Shown here one piece after another: positions 8,242 through 17,208 of a DNA stretch of 42,367 nt. Under the pieces are notes generated by a model that was given only the letters and a program-made list of their open reading frames with translations, was not told the DNA's origin and made no database searches. Made by a program: the position numbers and the translations under genes. Origin of the DNA: an uncultured bacterium (lineage in GTDB: Bacteria; Bacteroidota; Bacteroidia; Chitinophagales; Chitinophagaceae); NCBI GenBank assembly GCA_903951405.1, contig CAJBBV010000098.1:1-42367 (forward strand), read 5' to 3'. Each line of letters opens with the position of its first letter. The first letter of the stretch is position 1.

Positions 8242-9480
8242 ATGATAAAATTCGATAGGTTTATTTTGCCAAATGGACTAAAAGTGCTGGTTCATCCAGA
8301 CAAAAGTACTCCTATGGCAGTTGTAAATGTTTTGTATGATGTTGGGGCTAGGGATGAAAATCCTAACCAAACTGGGTTTGCCCATTTGTTTGAACACCTC
8401 ATGTTTGGAGGATCAATCAATATTCCAGATTATGATGATCCACTACAGAATGCAGGTGGGGAGAATAATGCATATACTACCAATGACTTAACTAATTATT
8501 ATTGTCAATTACCCGCTGAAAATGTAGAAACTGCATTTTGGCTTGAGAGCGATAGGATGCTAAGTCTTGCCTTCAGTAAGAAAAGCTTAGACGTGCAACG
8601 TAAGGTAGTCTGTGAGGAATTTAAAGAACATTATATCAATAAGCCTTATGGGGATGTATGGCATATTATGAGAGAGTTAGCATATAAGGAACACCCTTAT
8701 AGATGGATGACAATAGGGAAAGAATTATCGCATGTTGAAGATGCACAATTAGATGATGTAAAAAACTTTTTTTTCAAGCATTATACTCCTTCAAATGCCA
8801 TTTTAGTTGTTGCAGGTGATGTATCTACTGAGCAAGTTAAGCACCTTTCTGAGAAATGGTTTGGTGATATCCCGTCAGGGAATCGATATACTAGACTTCT
8901 TCCTCAAGAAAAAATTCAAGAAGAAGAGCGAAGGATGACAGTTCGTCGCAAGGTTCCTATGGATGCAATCTACAAGACATGGCATATGTGTTCCAGGAAT
9001 GATGAAGATTATTATGCAACTGATTTACTGATTGATATAATTGGGGGTGGTGCATCTTCTCGATTATATCAAAAATTAGTAAAAGAGGATCAGCTTTTTG
9101 TTCATATTAGCTGTTATCATTTTGGTAGTTTAGATAATGGGCTACTTACCATTGAAGGCCAATTAGTACAAGGTGTAGATATTAGTTTAGCGGAAGAGGC
9201 TATTGAAAAGGAGTTGGATAAAATTAGAAATGAAAAAATTGAAGAACGTGAACTTCAGAAAGTTCAAAATAAAACGGAAAGTGTAATGGCATTCGAAGAT
9301 ATGAGTGTTATGAACAGAGCTGGAAGTCTTGCTTTTTATGAATTACTTGGTGACGGTGAAAAGATGAATGAAGAGTTTAAACTTTATCAAGCAGTAACTG
9401 TAGCTGATTTGCATAGAGTTGCGTCTAGTGTCCTCAAACCGTCGAATAGCAATACCCTTTGGTATCTTGCTGAAAATTAA
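8242..9480 (+). CDS. M16 family zinc metallopeptidase, catalytic subunit
   Basis: A 412-residue M16B (mitochondrial processing peptidase-like) protein. The inverted zinc motif HxxEH is present as H48-L-F-E51-H52 in FAHLFEHLMFGGS, with the third ligand Glu expected near residue 126 (RKVVCEEFKE). The C-terminal half has the family's second domain, including the GGGASSRLYQKLVKEDQL segment. There is no signal peptide, so either a cytoplasmic location or export by another route must be assumed. The next gene, 25 bases downstream, encodes the partner without the zinc motif, as expected for heterodimeric M16B peptidases. Confidence 0.9.
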   Translation: MIKFDRFILPNGLKVLVHPDKSTPMAVVNVLYDVGARDENPNQTGFAHLFEHLMFGGSINIPDYDDPLQNAGGENNAYTTNDLTNYYCQLPAENVETAFWLESDRMLSLAFSKKSLDVQRKVVCEEFKEHYINKPYGDVWHIMRELAYKEHPYRWMTIGKELSHVEDAQLDDVKNFFFKHYTPSNAILVVAGDVSTEQVKHLSEKWFGDIPSGNRYTRLLPQEKIQEEERRMTVRRKVPMDAIYKTWHMCSRNDEDYYATDLLIDIIGGGASSRLYQKLVKEDQLFVHISCYHFGSLDNGLLTIEGQLVQGVDISLAEEAIEKELDKIRNEKIEERELQKVQNKTESVMAFEDMSVMNRAGSLAFYELLGDGEKMNEEFKLYQAVTVADLHRVASSVLKPSNSNTLWYLAEN

Positions 9481-9505
9481 TTTTTTTACTATTACAAACA
9501 TTAAC

Positions 9506-10786
9506 ATGCTCGATAGAAAAAAGGCTCCACAAATTAAAGATGCTGTGGAGTACGGAATAGAGTTGAAGAAGCCAGATGTGTTTAAGCTAGATAATGGCGT
9601 TTCTGTTTATACAATACAAGCTGGGACAGAGGAAGTTGTTCAAATTGAATGGGTATTTAAGGCTGGCAATTGGTATGAAAAATTAAAAAATGTTGCATCT
9701 GCTACCAATTTTTTAATTAAAAATGGCACATCAACTAAATCGGCCTATGAGATAAATGAATTTGTTGATTTCTATGGTGCTTATTTAAATCGCTCCTGTT
9801 ATAATGAAACAGCTACAGTTAGTCTTCATTGTCTTACTAGGCAGCTTGAACATATTTTACCTGTTGTACAAGAAATATTTTTAGATGCATCATTTCCTGA
9901 AGATGAGCTTAGTATATACCGACAAAATATGCAGCAAAAGCTTGCTGTTAACTTGAGAAAATGCGATTTCATTGCAGGAAGAAAAATTGATGAGCTCTTA
10001 TTCGGCTCAGCCCATCCTTATGGAGTTTATTCTGCAGCAACTGATTATGATGCCATATCAACTTCTGATGTGAAGAAATATTATAATCAGTATTATCGTA
10101 ATGGACATTGTACAATATTTTCTGCAGGGATATTGCCAGCTAACTATCAGCAATTGTTGAATACTTATTTTGGATCAATCCCATTGAATCAAAATGAATT
10201 AGACGAGCCTACTCATTCAATCAATCCTGATCAACAAAAAAAATGGAATATTATAAATGATGATCAAGGAGTACAAGGGGCTATTCGAATTGCTCGTCCA
10301 TTTCCTACAAGACATGATCCAGATTTCCCTAAAGTTCAAGTTCTGAATGCATTGTTTGGCGGATTTTTTGGATCTCGACTTATGAATAACATTCGCGAGG
10401 ACAAGGGATATACTTATGGCATTTATAGTTTTTTAGTAAATCATATCCATGCTGGAGCATGGATGATTAGCACAGAAGCAGGAAGGACTGTTTGTGAAGC
10501 TACAATCAATGAAGTGTATAACGAAATGCAGCAATTGAGAGAGGGTGATATAGATTCGGAAGAATTGTTGTTAGTTAAGAATTATCTTATTGGTACACTG
10601 CTTGGTGATTTAGACGGCCCTTTTCAGATTATTGGTAGGTGGAAAAATTTGATTTTAAATGGACTTGATGATCAATTCTTTTATACCTCTGTTAATACAA
10701 TTAAAAATATTTCATCAGAAGAGTTAAAATCGCTCGCTAAGAAATATTTAAATCCTGATGAATTTTATCAGTTGGTGGTTGTATAA
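9506..10786 (+). CDS. M16 family peptidase, non-catalytic partner subunit
   Basis: The protein has the M16 fold but lacks HxxEH: the corresponding helix reads NFLIKNGTSTKSAYEINEF. The C-terminal M16 signature GFFGSRLMNNIREDKGYTYG with the conserved Arg/Tyr pair is intact, which in this family binds peptide for the catalytic partner. The ATG at 9506 (MLDRKK) is preferred; an in-frame upstream start would overlap the preceding gene by about 60 bases without added homology. With the previous gene it forms an obvious two-gene unit. Confidence 0.88.
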   Translation: MLDRKKAPQIKDAVEYGIELKKPDVFKLDNGVSVYTIQAGTEEVVQIEWVFKAGNWYEKLKNVASATNFLIKNGTSTKSAYEINEFVDFYGAYLNRSCYNETATVSLHCLTRQLEHILPVVQEIFLDASFPEDELSIYRQNMQQKLAVNLRKCDFIAGRKIDELLFGSAHPYGVYSAATDYDAISTSDVKKYYNQYYRNGHCTIFSAGILPANYQQLLNTYFGSIPLNQNELDEPTHSINPDQQKKWNIINDDQGVQGAIRIARPFPTRHDPDFPKVQVLNALFGGFFGSRLMNNIREDKGYTYGIYSFLVNHIHAGAWMISTEAGRTVCEATINEVYNEMQQLREGDIDSEELLLVKNYLIGTLLGDLDGPFQIIGRWKNLILNGLDDQFFYTSVNTIKNISSEELKSLAKKYLNPDEFYQLVVV

Positions 10787-10836
10787 TTTAATAGGGAATA
10801 TATACTTTCACTGATTATAAACTATTGGTAAAAATC

Positions 10837-11859
10837 ATGAAAAGATTTTCGCTTTCTTTCATTTTAGTATTGCTATTCCTTTCTTGCCAGAAGAAGACAA
10901 CACCAATCAGTAATATCATTAATTCCACACGTAATTTTTCCAAAGGAGCAGATGTGAGTTGGGTTACTGAGATGGAATCAGCTGGAGTAAAGTTTTATTC
11001 TACATCGGGTAAAGAAATGGAGTGTATGGCACTTTTGAAATCACTTGGCATGAATACCATACGGCTAAGGGTTTGGGTAAATCCATCTCCATTGTGGAAT
11101 GATGTATCTGACCTTGTTGTTAAGGCACTCCGAGCAAAGCAATTGGGGATGCGCATTTTAATTGATTTTCATTATAGTGACTCATGGGCCGACCCAGGAA
11201 AACAAAGTAAACCAGTAGCTTGGGAGTCTTTGAATTTCGACGAATTAAAATTAGCCTTAGCAGATCATACAAAGACTACGTTAGCGACATTAAAGCAAAA
11301 TGGTATAACACCAGAATGGGTTCAAGTAGGAAATGAAACAAATGATGGCATGTTATGGCCTGATGGGCGGGCTTCCACTTCAATGAATAATTTTTCCCAA
11401 CTCATAAATGCTGGTTATGATGCAGTGAAAGAAGTATTTCCTACATCTAAAGTAATTGTCCATATTTCAAATGGATGGGATAAAAATTTATTTCAATGGA
11501 TGTTTGCAGGATTGAAAACAAATGGTGCAAAATTTGATGTTATTGGAATGTCGCTGTATCCTACTGCTTCAAATTGGGCTTCATACAATCAGCAATGCTT
11601 TCAGAATATGAATGATATGGTGAGTCTTTATAATAAGGAAGTTTTCATCGTTGAGGTTGGTATGCCTTCGAATAATGTTTCCGAGTGCAATTCTTTTTTA
11701 ACGGATATTATTGATAAGACAAAGCAAGTCACATCTGGTAGGGGATTAGGTGTTTTGTATTGGGAGCCTCAGGCATATAATGGTTGGAAAGGGTATGAAT
11801 TAGGCGCTTTTGATATTACAGGGAAACCTACAAATGCGCTTCTCGCTTTTTCAAAGTAA
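10837..11859 (+). CDS. GH53 arabinogalactan endo-beta-1,4-galactanase, lipoprotein
   Basis: A signal peptide with a lipobox (LLFLSC, Cys about residue 17) predicts a lipid-anchored protein. The rest is a GH53 TIM barrel: FSKGADVSWVTEMESAG, GMNTIRLRVWVNP, ILIDFHYSDSWADPGKQ, the acid/base Glu in WVQVGNETNDGM, VIGMSLYP, and the nucleophile Glu in VFIVEVGMPSN. It would cut beta-1,4-galactan side chains of pectic arabinogalactan. The gene is isolated, with no SusC/SusD pair or other glycan genes around it, so it is not part of a classical utilisation locus. ATG at 10837 is chosen over an upstream TTG because it gives a clean signal peptide. Confidence 0.88.
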   Translation: MKRFSLSFILVLLFLSCQKKTTPISNIINSTRNFSKGADVSWVTEMESAGVKFYSTSGKEMECMALLKSLGMNTIRLRVWVNPSPLWNDVSDLVVKALRAKQLGMRILIDFHYSDSWADPGKQSKPVAWESLNFDELKLALADHTKTTLATLKQNGITPEWVQVGNETNDGMLWPDGRASTSMNNFSQLINAGYDAVKEVFPTSKVIVHISNGWDKNLFQWMFAGLKTNGAKFDVIGMSLYPTASNWASYNQQCFQNMNDMVSLYNKEVFIVEVGMPSNNVSECNSFLTDIIDKTKQVTSGRGLGVLYWEPQAYNGWKGYELGAFDITGKPTNALLAFSK

Positions 11860-11956
11860 GTAGCTTCATCACGTTATTTTGCCATTCTCATGGAGTAAAT
11901 TTTATTTTTTTACTGATTTTTTTTTGCAGATCAACATGACTTACCTTTAAGGCATC

Positions 11957-13957
11957 ATGCATTTTGACCGCAAGAATTTATCAGACGAGCAGCTTGTTTC
12001 TTTCTATCGAGAACTTCTTTACCCAAGAATGATCGAGGAAAAAATGCTTGTATTATTACGACAAGGCAAGGTGGGTAAATGGTTTAGTGGAATAGGTCAA
12101 GAAGCGATTTCAGTTGGCGCTACATTGGCGTTAAAATCCGACGAATGGATATTTCCGCTACATAGAAATTTAGGAGTATTTACTGTAAGGGGTATGTCAT
12201 TAGAAAAGCTTTTTTTACAATGGCAAGGTAGCAAAGAGGGCTTTAGTAAAGGACGTGAACGAAGCTTTCATTTTGGTTCTAAAGAACATTTTATCACGGG
12301 TATGATATCTCACCTCGGCCCCCAACTTGCATTGGCAGATGGTGCAGCGTTAGCCTATAAGTTGAAGCAGGAAGGAAAAGTTGCCTTAGCCTTTACCGGT
12401 GATGGGGGTACTTCTGAAGGTGATTTCCATGAAGCCTTAAATTTAGCTGCAGTATGGGATCTTCCTGTGATTTTTATAATTGAAAATAATGGCTATGGAC
12501 TAAGTACTCCAGTAGATGAGCAATATCGATGTGATGCGTTAGTTGATAGAGCCAAAGGATATGGTATGGAGGGAATACAGATTGATGGTAATAATATATT
12601 AGAAGTATATGATACCATCAAAGGAGTGCGTGAGTATTGTGTTGAAAATCAAAAACCATATCTCATTGAGTGCATGACCTTCAGAATGCGCGGTCATGAA
12701 GAGGCTAGTGGAACGAAATATGTTCCAAAAGAATTGTTTGAGGAGTGGGGGAAGAAAGACCCGGTGGCTTGTTATGAGGAATGGCTTTTGCATAGTGAAA
12801 TTGCCTCTGTAGATGAAATTCGAAAAATAAATGAAGAAATTAGAGTAAAAATCGAATTAGAACTAAAAGCAGGATTATCCTTTGAAGGGAATAAAGTGAA
12901 TTTGGAGGAAGAGTTACAGGATTTGTTCGCTATACCAAAATCATCTACTCTAAATGAAGCATCACCCCTTAATTTGTTCATACCAAATAGAACTGATTCC
13001 ATTCGATTTATTGATGCCATTTCAGAAGCATTAGATCAATCTCTAGCTATACATGATAATCTAATAATCATGGGTCAAGATATTGCTGAATATGGAGGAG
13101 CCTTTAAAGTTACTGCAGGGTTATCTACTAAATATGGAAAGCATAGGGTAAGGAATACACCCATTTGCGAAAGTGTAATTGTTGGTGCAGCGCTGGGATT
13201 GAGTTTGGAAGGATTTAAATCAGTTGTTGAAATGCAGTTTGCTGATTTTGTTTCGGTTGGGTTTAACCAAATTGTCAATAATTTAGCTAAGATCCACTAC
13301 CGTTGGGGACAAGAATCGGATGTTGTTATACGGATGCCCACAGGTGCAGGTGTAGGCGCAGGTCCCTTTCATTCTCAAAGTAATGAAGCCTGGTTTTTTC
13401 ATGTACCCGGTCTTAAAATTGTCTATCCTTCAAATCCAGAAGATGCAAAAGGGTTATTAATGGCAGCAATAAATGATCCAAACCCAGTACTCTTTTTTGA
13501 GCATAAGGCACTTTATCGAAGTATATCTGGTATGGTAAACCCAGAACCTTTTGAAACTATTATTGGTAAAGCCAAGACTGTTAAGTCTGGGGAAGACTTA
13601 AGTATCATTACCTATGGCGCAGGAGTTCATTGGGCAAGCGATTTTGCTGATCAGCATCCCGACATATCAATTGAGATAGTAGACCTGAGGACCTTGATGC
13701 CTCTTGATTTCGAGGCTATTCGTTTTACGGTGGAAAAGAATAATCGTGTTCTTATCTTCCATGAAGATAATCTTACCGGAGGAATTGGTGCAGAAATTGC
13801 AGCTTGGATTTCAGAACATTGTTTTCAATCCCTCGATGCACCGGTCATGCGATGTGCTAGTCTAGACACTCCAATTCCATTTGCACCAGAACTTGAGTCA
13901 CAATACCTTGCTAAGAATCGGCTTGAAAAAAATATATTCGATTTATTGAAGTATTGA
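11957..13957 (+). CDS. Fused alpha/beta E1 component of a branched-chain-type 2-oxoacid dehydrogenase
   Basis: A single 666-residue chain joins E1 alpha (residues ~1-320) and E1 beta (~340-666). The thiamine diphosphate motif is intact, starting GDGG at 148-151 and ending ENN at 176-178. The beta half has MGQDIAEYGGAFKVT, RVRNTPICESVIVGAALG and MPTGAGVGAGPFHSQSNE. It would decarboxylate a branched-chain 2-oxoacid or pyruvate and pass the acyl group to E2 lipoate. Such fusions are common in Bacteroidota and usually annotated as 2-oxoisovalerate dehydrogenase. No E2 or E3 gene lies nearby, so the complex partners must be elsewhere and substrate choice remains open. Confidence 0.9.
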   Translation: MHFDRKNLSDEQLVSFYRELLYPRMIEEKMLVLLRQGKVGKWFSGIGQEAISVGATLALKSDEWIFPLHRNLGVFTVRGMSLEKLFLQWQGSKEGFSKGRERSFHFGSKEHFITGMISHLGPQLALADGAALAYKLKQEGKVALAFTGDGGTSEGDFHEALNLAAVWDLPVIFIIENNGYGLSTPVDEQYRCDALVDRAKGYGMEGIQIDGNNILEVYDTIKGVREYCVENQKPYLIECMTFRMRGHEEASGTKYVPKELFEEWGKKDPVACYEEWLLHSEIASVDEIRKINEEIRVKIELELKAGLSFEGNKVNLEEELQDLFAIPKSSTLNEASPLNLFIPNRTDSIRFIDAISEALDQSLAIHDNLIIMGQDIAEYGGAFKVTAGLSTKYGKHRVRNTPICESVIVGAALGLSLEGFKSVVEMQFADFVSVGFNQIVNNLAKIHYRWGQESDVVIRMPTGAGVGAGPFHSQSNEAWFFHVPGLKIVYPSNPEDAKGLLMAAINDPNPVLFFEHKALYRSISGMVNPEPFETIIGKAKTVKSGEDLSIITYGAGVHWASDFADQHPDISIEIVDLRTLMPLDFEAIRFTVEKNNRVLIFHEDNLTGGIGAEIAAWISEHCFQSLDAPVMRCASLDTPIPFAPELESQYLAKNRLEKNIFDLLKY

Positions 13958-14082
13958 TTTTGAGTGTATAAATCATCACGTTTATTGTAAATAATATTAA
14001 ACTTGAATAGTTATTCGAGATGTTGTAATTTATAGTTTGATATTAGATTTATATTCTCTTATTTTTTAATCTGTTGTATTTA

Positions 14083-14553
14083 ATGAAAGTTGAAAGCAAT
14101 AAAGTGGTTACCATTCATTATACGTTGAAAGATGAATTGGGGAATACGCTTCAAGGAGATGAGGCACATGTGGTAGAAGAATACCTGCATGGGGCAGAAA
14201 ATATTATACCTGGCTTAGAGCGGGCACTTGAAGGGTTGCAGGAAAGTCAGGTAATTGAAGTGGTGGTTTACGAAGACGATGCCTATGGCCCCAAGGAAAA
14301 AAGTTTAATCATTGAAGTAGGTATTGAAGAATTTGAAGATATCGATTCCATAGAAGAAGGGCAGTACATACAGTTATTTGATGGAACAGAAGCTATAGTT
14401 GTAGAGAAAACAGATGAATGTATTATTGTGGATGCAAACCACCCTTTTGCAGGGAAGACTCTTTTTTATACCATAAAGATTTCTGGAATACGCGATGCTA
14501 CCGAAGAAGAATTATTAGTGGGTTCACCTAAGCGCGTTGAAGATTTAATTTAA
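14083..14553 (+). CDS. SlyD-like FKBP-type peptidyl-prolyl cis-trans isomerase
   Basis: A 156-residue FKBP with an inserted-flap (IF) chaperone domain. The first FKBP strand is VVTIHYTLKDELGNTLQG, followed by YLHGAENIIPGLERALEGLQ, then the IF segment ~68-125, and a return to the FKBP core with DANHPFAGKTLFYTIKISGI, all typical of SlyD. The protein is strongly acidic. Unlike E. coli SlyD it has no His/Cys-rich metal-binding tail; it stops soon after the core. The ATG at 14083 is chosen over a TTG three codons upstream, giving MKVESNKVV. It is expected to be a cytoplasmic folding helper. Confidence 0.88.
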   Translation: MKVESNKVVTIHYTLKDELGNTLQGDEAHVVEEYLHGAENIIPGLERALEGLQESQVIEVVVYEDDAYGPKEKSLIIEVGIEEFEDIDSIEEGQYIQLFDGTEAIVVEKTDECIIVDANHPFAGKTLFYTIKISGIRDATEEELLVGSPKRVEDLI

Positions 14554-14584
14554 TATTTCTTTACTTGTTATCAAATTTTTTATC

Positions 14585-15814
14585 ATGAGTCGAATTTTTA
14601 TTTCAATCGTTTTTCTTTTACTTATTTCATGTAATGGGTTGAACAAAAATACATCTGATCAATCGTTAACTATGGATTTCAAAAAAGGTACGTTTGGCTA
14701 TGACCTTGATTTTTTAAAAAAGTACCATAAAGATCTGGTTGTTTTAGGGGATGACTCTACAGGTGCTCAAATAATTATCATTCCCGCTTATCAAGGGCGT
14801 GTTATGACTAGTACCGCAGAAGGAAGTGATGGGACAAGTTTTGGTTGGCTTAATCATGAACTAATTGCTTCTGAAAAATTCTCTGAACACTTCAGTGCAT
14901 TTGGTGGCGAGGAACGCATTTGGCTAGGTCCTGAAGGTGGTCAATTCTCCATATATTTTAAAAAAGGTGCTGAATTTAAATTCGACAATTGGTATGTTCC
15001 AAAGGAAATTGATACAGAATCTTTTGAACTAGTATCTTCTAGCAAAACAGAAGCAAAATTTGAAAAGGCAATTCACCTTGAAAATTATTCCGGTACGAAG
15101 TTTGATTTGATGGTTAATCGTAACATTCATTTGATGAATAGTGAAAGTATTCAAAAATCAATTGGAGTTATTCCTTCTAGTATAAAAGTAGTTGGATTTG
15201 AATCTGATAATGTGATTAAGAACACAGGAAATGAAAAATGGTCTAAGCAAAATGGCCTACTGTCTATTTGGATTTTGAGTATGCTTAATGCTGGTGATGG
15301 AACAACTATTGTTTTGCCTTATCGTCAGGGCGATTCATCAAAATTGGGCAAAGTAGTAACCGATGATTATTTCGGTAAGGTTCCAGGCGATAGACTAAAA
15401 GTTGATAATGGGATCATTTTGTTGAAAGCCGATGGGAATCATAGAAGCAAAATTGGTATATCTCCTTCTAGAGCTTTACCTATAGCTGGTAGTTTTGATG
15501 CTAAGCAAAATGTCTTAACTATTGCTGAATTTAGCGTACATGAGAACGTTAGTGACTATGTAAACTCATTGTGGCAAATTCAAAAGGAGCCATTTAAAGG
15601 CGATGCTGTCAATGCCTATAATGATGGGCCTATTGAAGGCAAACAAATGGGGAAATTCTATGAAGTTGAAAGTTCTTCACCAGCTGCCGCCTTAGCACCT
15701 GGAGAACAGATTCAACATATTCATCGTACCATACATCTTAAAGGAGACAAAGAAGATCTGAATGCCCTTGCATTAAGATTGTTTGGTATAGGGCTTGATG
15801 CAATGAGTCTATAG
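14585..15814 (+). CDS. DUF6786-like lipoprotein, probably beta-sandwich
   Basis: The 409-residue product has a lipoprotein signal (FLLLISC, Cys about 16). The body contains GAQIIIIPAYQGRVMTSTA, an SFGWLNHELI segment, GEERIWLGPEGGQFSIYF and, near the end, ALAPGEQIQHIHRTIHLKG. I associate this with the DUF6786 family of Bacteroidota; the pattern of a flat beta-rich protein with GGEERIWLGPEGG recalls the aldose-mutarotase-like fold, but I cannot assign a reaction. It lies 31 bases after the FKBP gene and its stop codon directly abuts the stop of a convergent TIM-barrel gene. Confidence 0.65.
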   Translation: MSRIFISIVFLLLISCNGLNKNTSDQSLTMDFKKGTFGYDLDFLKKYHKDLVVLGDDSTGAQIIIIPAYQGRVMTSTAEGSDGTSFGWLNHELIASEKFSEHFSAFGGEERIWLGPEGGQFSIYFKKGAEFKFDNWYVPKEIDTESFELVSSSKTEAKFEKAIHLENYSGTKFDLMVNRNIHLMNSESIQKSIGVIPSSIKVVGFESDNVIKNTGNEKWSKQNGLLSIWILSMLNAGDGTTIVLPYRQGDSSKLGKVVTDDYFGKVPGDRLKVDNGIILLKADGNHRSKIGISPSRALPIAGSFDAKQNVLTIAEFSVHENVSDYVNSLWQIQKEPFKGDAVNAYNDGPIEGKQMGKFYEVESSSPAAALAPGEQIQHIHRTIHLKGDKEDLNALALRLFGIGLDAMSL

Positions 15815-16645
15815 TTAGTTTTTTAACGACTTTAAAAAAGTTAGGCTCAGGGGAAGTTGACTCATTACTCTTGAGGATTCATCTTCAATAAAATAATGTT
15901 TTACAGCTGAGGATTTTGCTGCACTCATTATGTCTTTGATGTTAACATCACCTTTACCTAACACCACATTCGTTTCCTCATCTGCACTTCCGGTATCATT
16001 CGAAACAGTACCAATCAATCGATCTTTTAGGTGTAAAAGTGAAAATCGTTTTGGATATTTTTTTATGAGCTCAACTGGGTCTACTCCACCTTGCTTGGCC
16101 CAATACACATCAAGTTCATAATTGACATATGCTGGGATTGTTTTAGCTATTAAGTCATCAAATAATGTACCGTTTTTTGATGGTCTGAATTCAAATCCAT
16201 GTGGATGGTAACAGAATTCTAATCCATTTTCTTTGAAGATTTTCCCAGCCTTATTGAATACTACGGCTGCATCTACAACATTTTTTATGCTGAATTCATT
16301 CCCTTCATGAGGTATCCAATAGCAAATGACATAGGTAGCGCCAAGTGTTTTTGCATTGTAAATAACTTGTGTTAGGTCTTTGCTAAGATCTCCATAATCT
16401 ACTCCAAATCCTACAAACTTGAAATCTAACTTATCTAAGAGTTTTTTATAATCAGTAACGCTTTTACCATAAAAGTCAATGCCTTCCAGTTCACGAATAC
16501 CCATAGCACGTAGTTTTTTCAATGTACCTTCTAGGTCTGTCTTGGTTTGGTTTCGAACTGAATATAATTGAATACCAATTTCTTGTGCATTGATGACCAA
16601 GTTAGTCGTCATGAATAATGCTAAAAGGAGTATAGTCTTTTTCAT
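15815..16645 (-). CDS. Exported sugar phosphate isomerase/epimerase-like TIM-barrel protein
   Basis: A signal peptide ending NLVINAQ precedes a xylose-isomerase-like (AP endonuclease family 2) barrel. Seen: IGIQLYSVRNQTKTDLEGTL, MGIRELEGIDFYG, the YHPHGFEF strand, ELDVYWAKQGGVDPVEL, SLLHLKD and a C-terminal IEDES, which together supply the usual Glu/Asp/His metal ligands. Family members act on sugars or cyclitols; many Bacteroidota copies are periplasmic and of unknown substrate. It is last in a run of eight minus-strand genes, 31 bases after the preceding GNAT-like gene. An A/T-only inverted repeat covers its last codons. Confidence 0.82.
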   Translation of the reverse strand: MKKTILLLALFMTTNLVINAQEIGIQLYSVRNQTKTDLEGTLKKLRAMGIRELEGIDFYGKSVTDYKKLLDKLDFKFVGFGVDYGDLSKDLTQVIYNAKTLGATYVICYWIPHEGNEFSIKNVVDAAVVFNKAGKIFKENGLEFCYHPHGFEFRPSKNGTLFDDLIAKTIPAYVNYELDVYWAKQGGVDPVELIKKYPKRFSLLHLKDRLIGTVSNDTGSADEETNVVLGKGDVNIKDIMSAAKSSAVKHYFIEDESSRVMSQLPLSLTFLKSLKN

Positions 16646-16676
16646 ATGGGGAAATTATGATTTATTGTTCGATATA

Positions 16677-17168
16677 TTAACTTGAATAATCATTTTTTCG
16701 TTTATATAATGGAATAGATGTAATGGTTGAGATGGTTTCGGCTCCAAGATCTCCTTCTTTACTGAATGACCAAACAAATAGGGCAGTTATTGAATGATCT
16801 TGACGAATCATTTCGATTGCATCAAGCACAAGATTTTTTGCAATTCCATTTTTCCTGTATTCTTCTAAAACCATGGCTGAGCAAAGGTATATAGTATTAA
16901 ATATTTTTTCTTCTTTGGTTAGTTCAAATAATTGCTTTTCTGAAATTTCACACTCTATAAATTGGTTCATTAGTTCTATAGTAGTAGGTATTAGTAGAAC
17001 CCAAGCAATTGGCCCTTCTCCATTGTCATATTCAGATACAGTTGCAGGGTGTATTTGTAGTAACTCTTCAATAACGTCTTCATTCACGTCTAATTGGTTT
17101 GGATCATCTTTTGTTTCAAAAACCTCATCAGCTAGTTTTATCATTCGTTCATAATTGCTCAATGCCAT
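16677..17168 (-). CDS. Putative GNAT-fold acetyltransferase-like protein
   Basis: A 163-residue acidic protein without signal peptide. The segment YLCSAMVLEEYRKNGIAKNL (~114-133) resembles the acetyl-CoA-binding motif A of GNAT enzymes (V..eyR..GIa..L). The central GPIAWVLLIPTT strand is also consistent with a GNAT core. No precise function can be given; the R-x-x-G-x-A/G loop is only partly canonical (RKNGIA). Spacing to its neighbours is 40 and 31 bases, so it may be co-transcribed with the acyltransferase upstream. Confidence 0.5.
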   Translation of the reverse strand: MALSNYERMIKLADEVFETKDDPNQLDVNEDVIEELLQIHPATVSEYDNGEGPIAWVLLIPTTIELMNQFIECEISEKQLFELTKEEKIFNTIYLCSAMVLEEYRKNGIAKNLVLDAIEMIRQDHSITALFVWSFSKEGDLGAETISTITSIPLYKRKNDYSS

Positions 17169-17208
17169 AATCTTGATTATTTATTGCTGATATTTTATAT
17201 TTAAATAT

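Noticed and set aside
9419-9505. Longer N-terminus for the second M16 protein beginning inside the first M16 gene
   Set aside because: The extra 29 residues overlap the preceding coding sequence out of frame and do not resemble M16 sequence; the ATG at 9506 fits better.
15819-15839. Inverted repeat TTTTTTAA / TTAAAAAA at the convergent stop-to-stop junction, as a bidirectional terminator
   Set aside because: The stem is entirely A/T and there is no U-run after it on either strand, so it does not meet the criteria for an intrinsic terminator.
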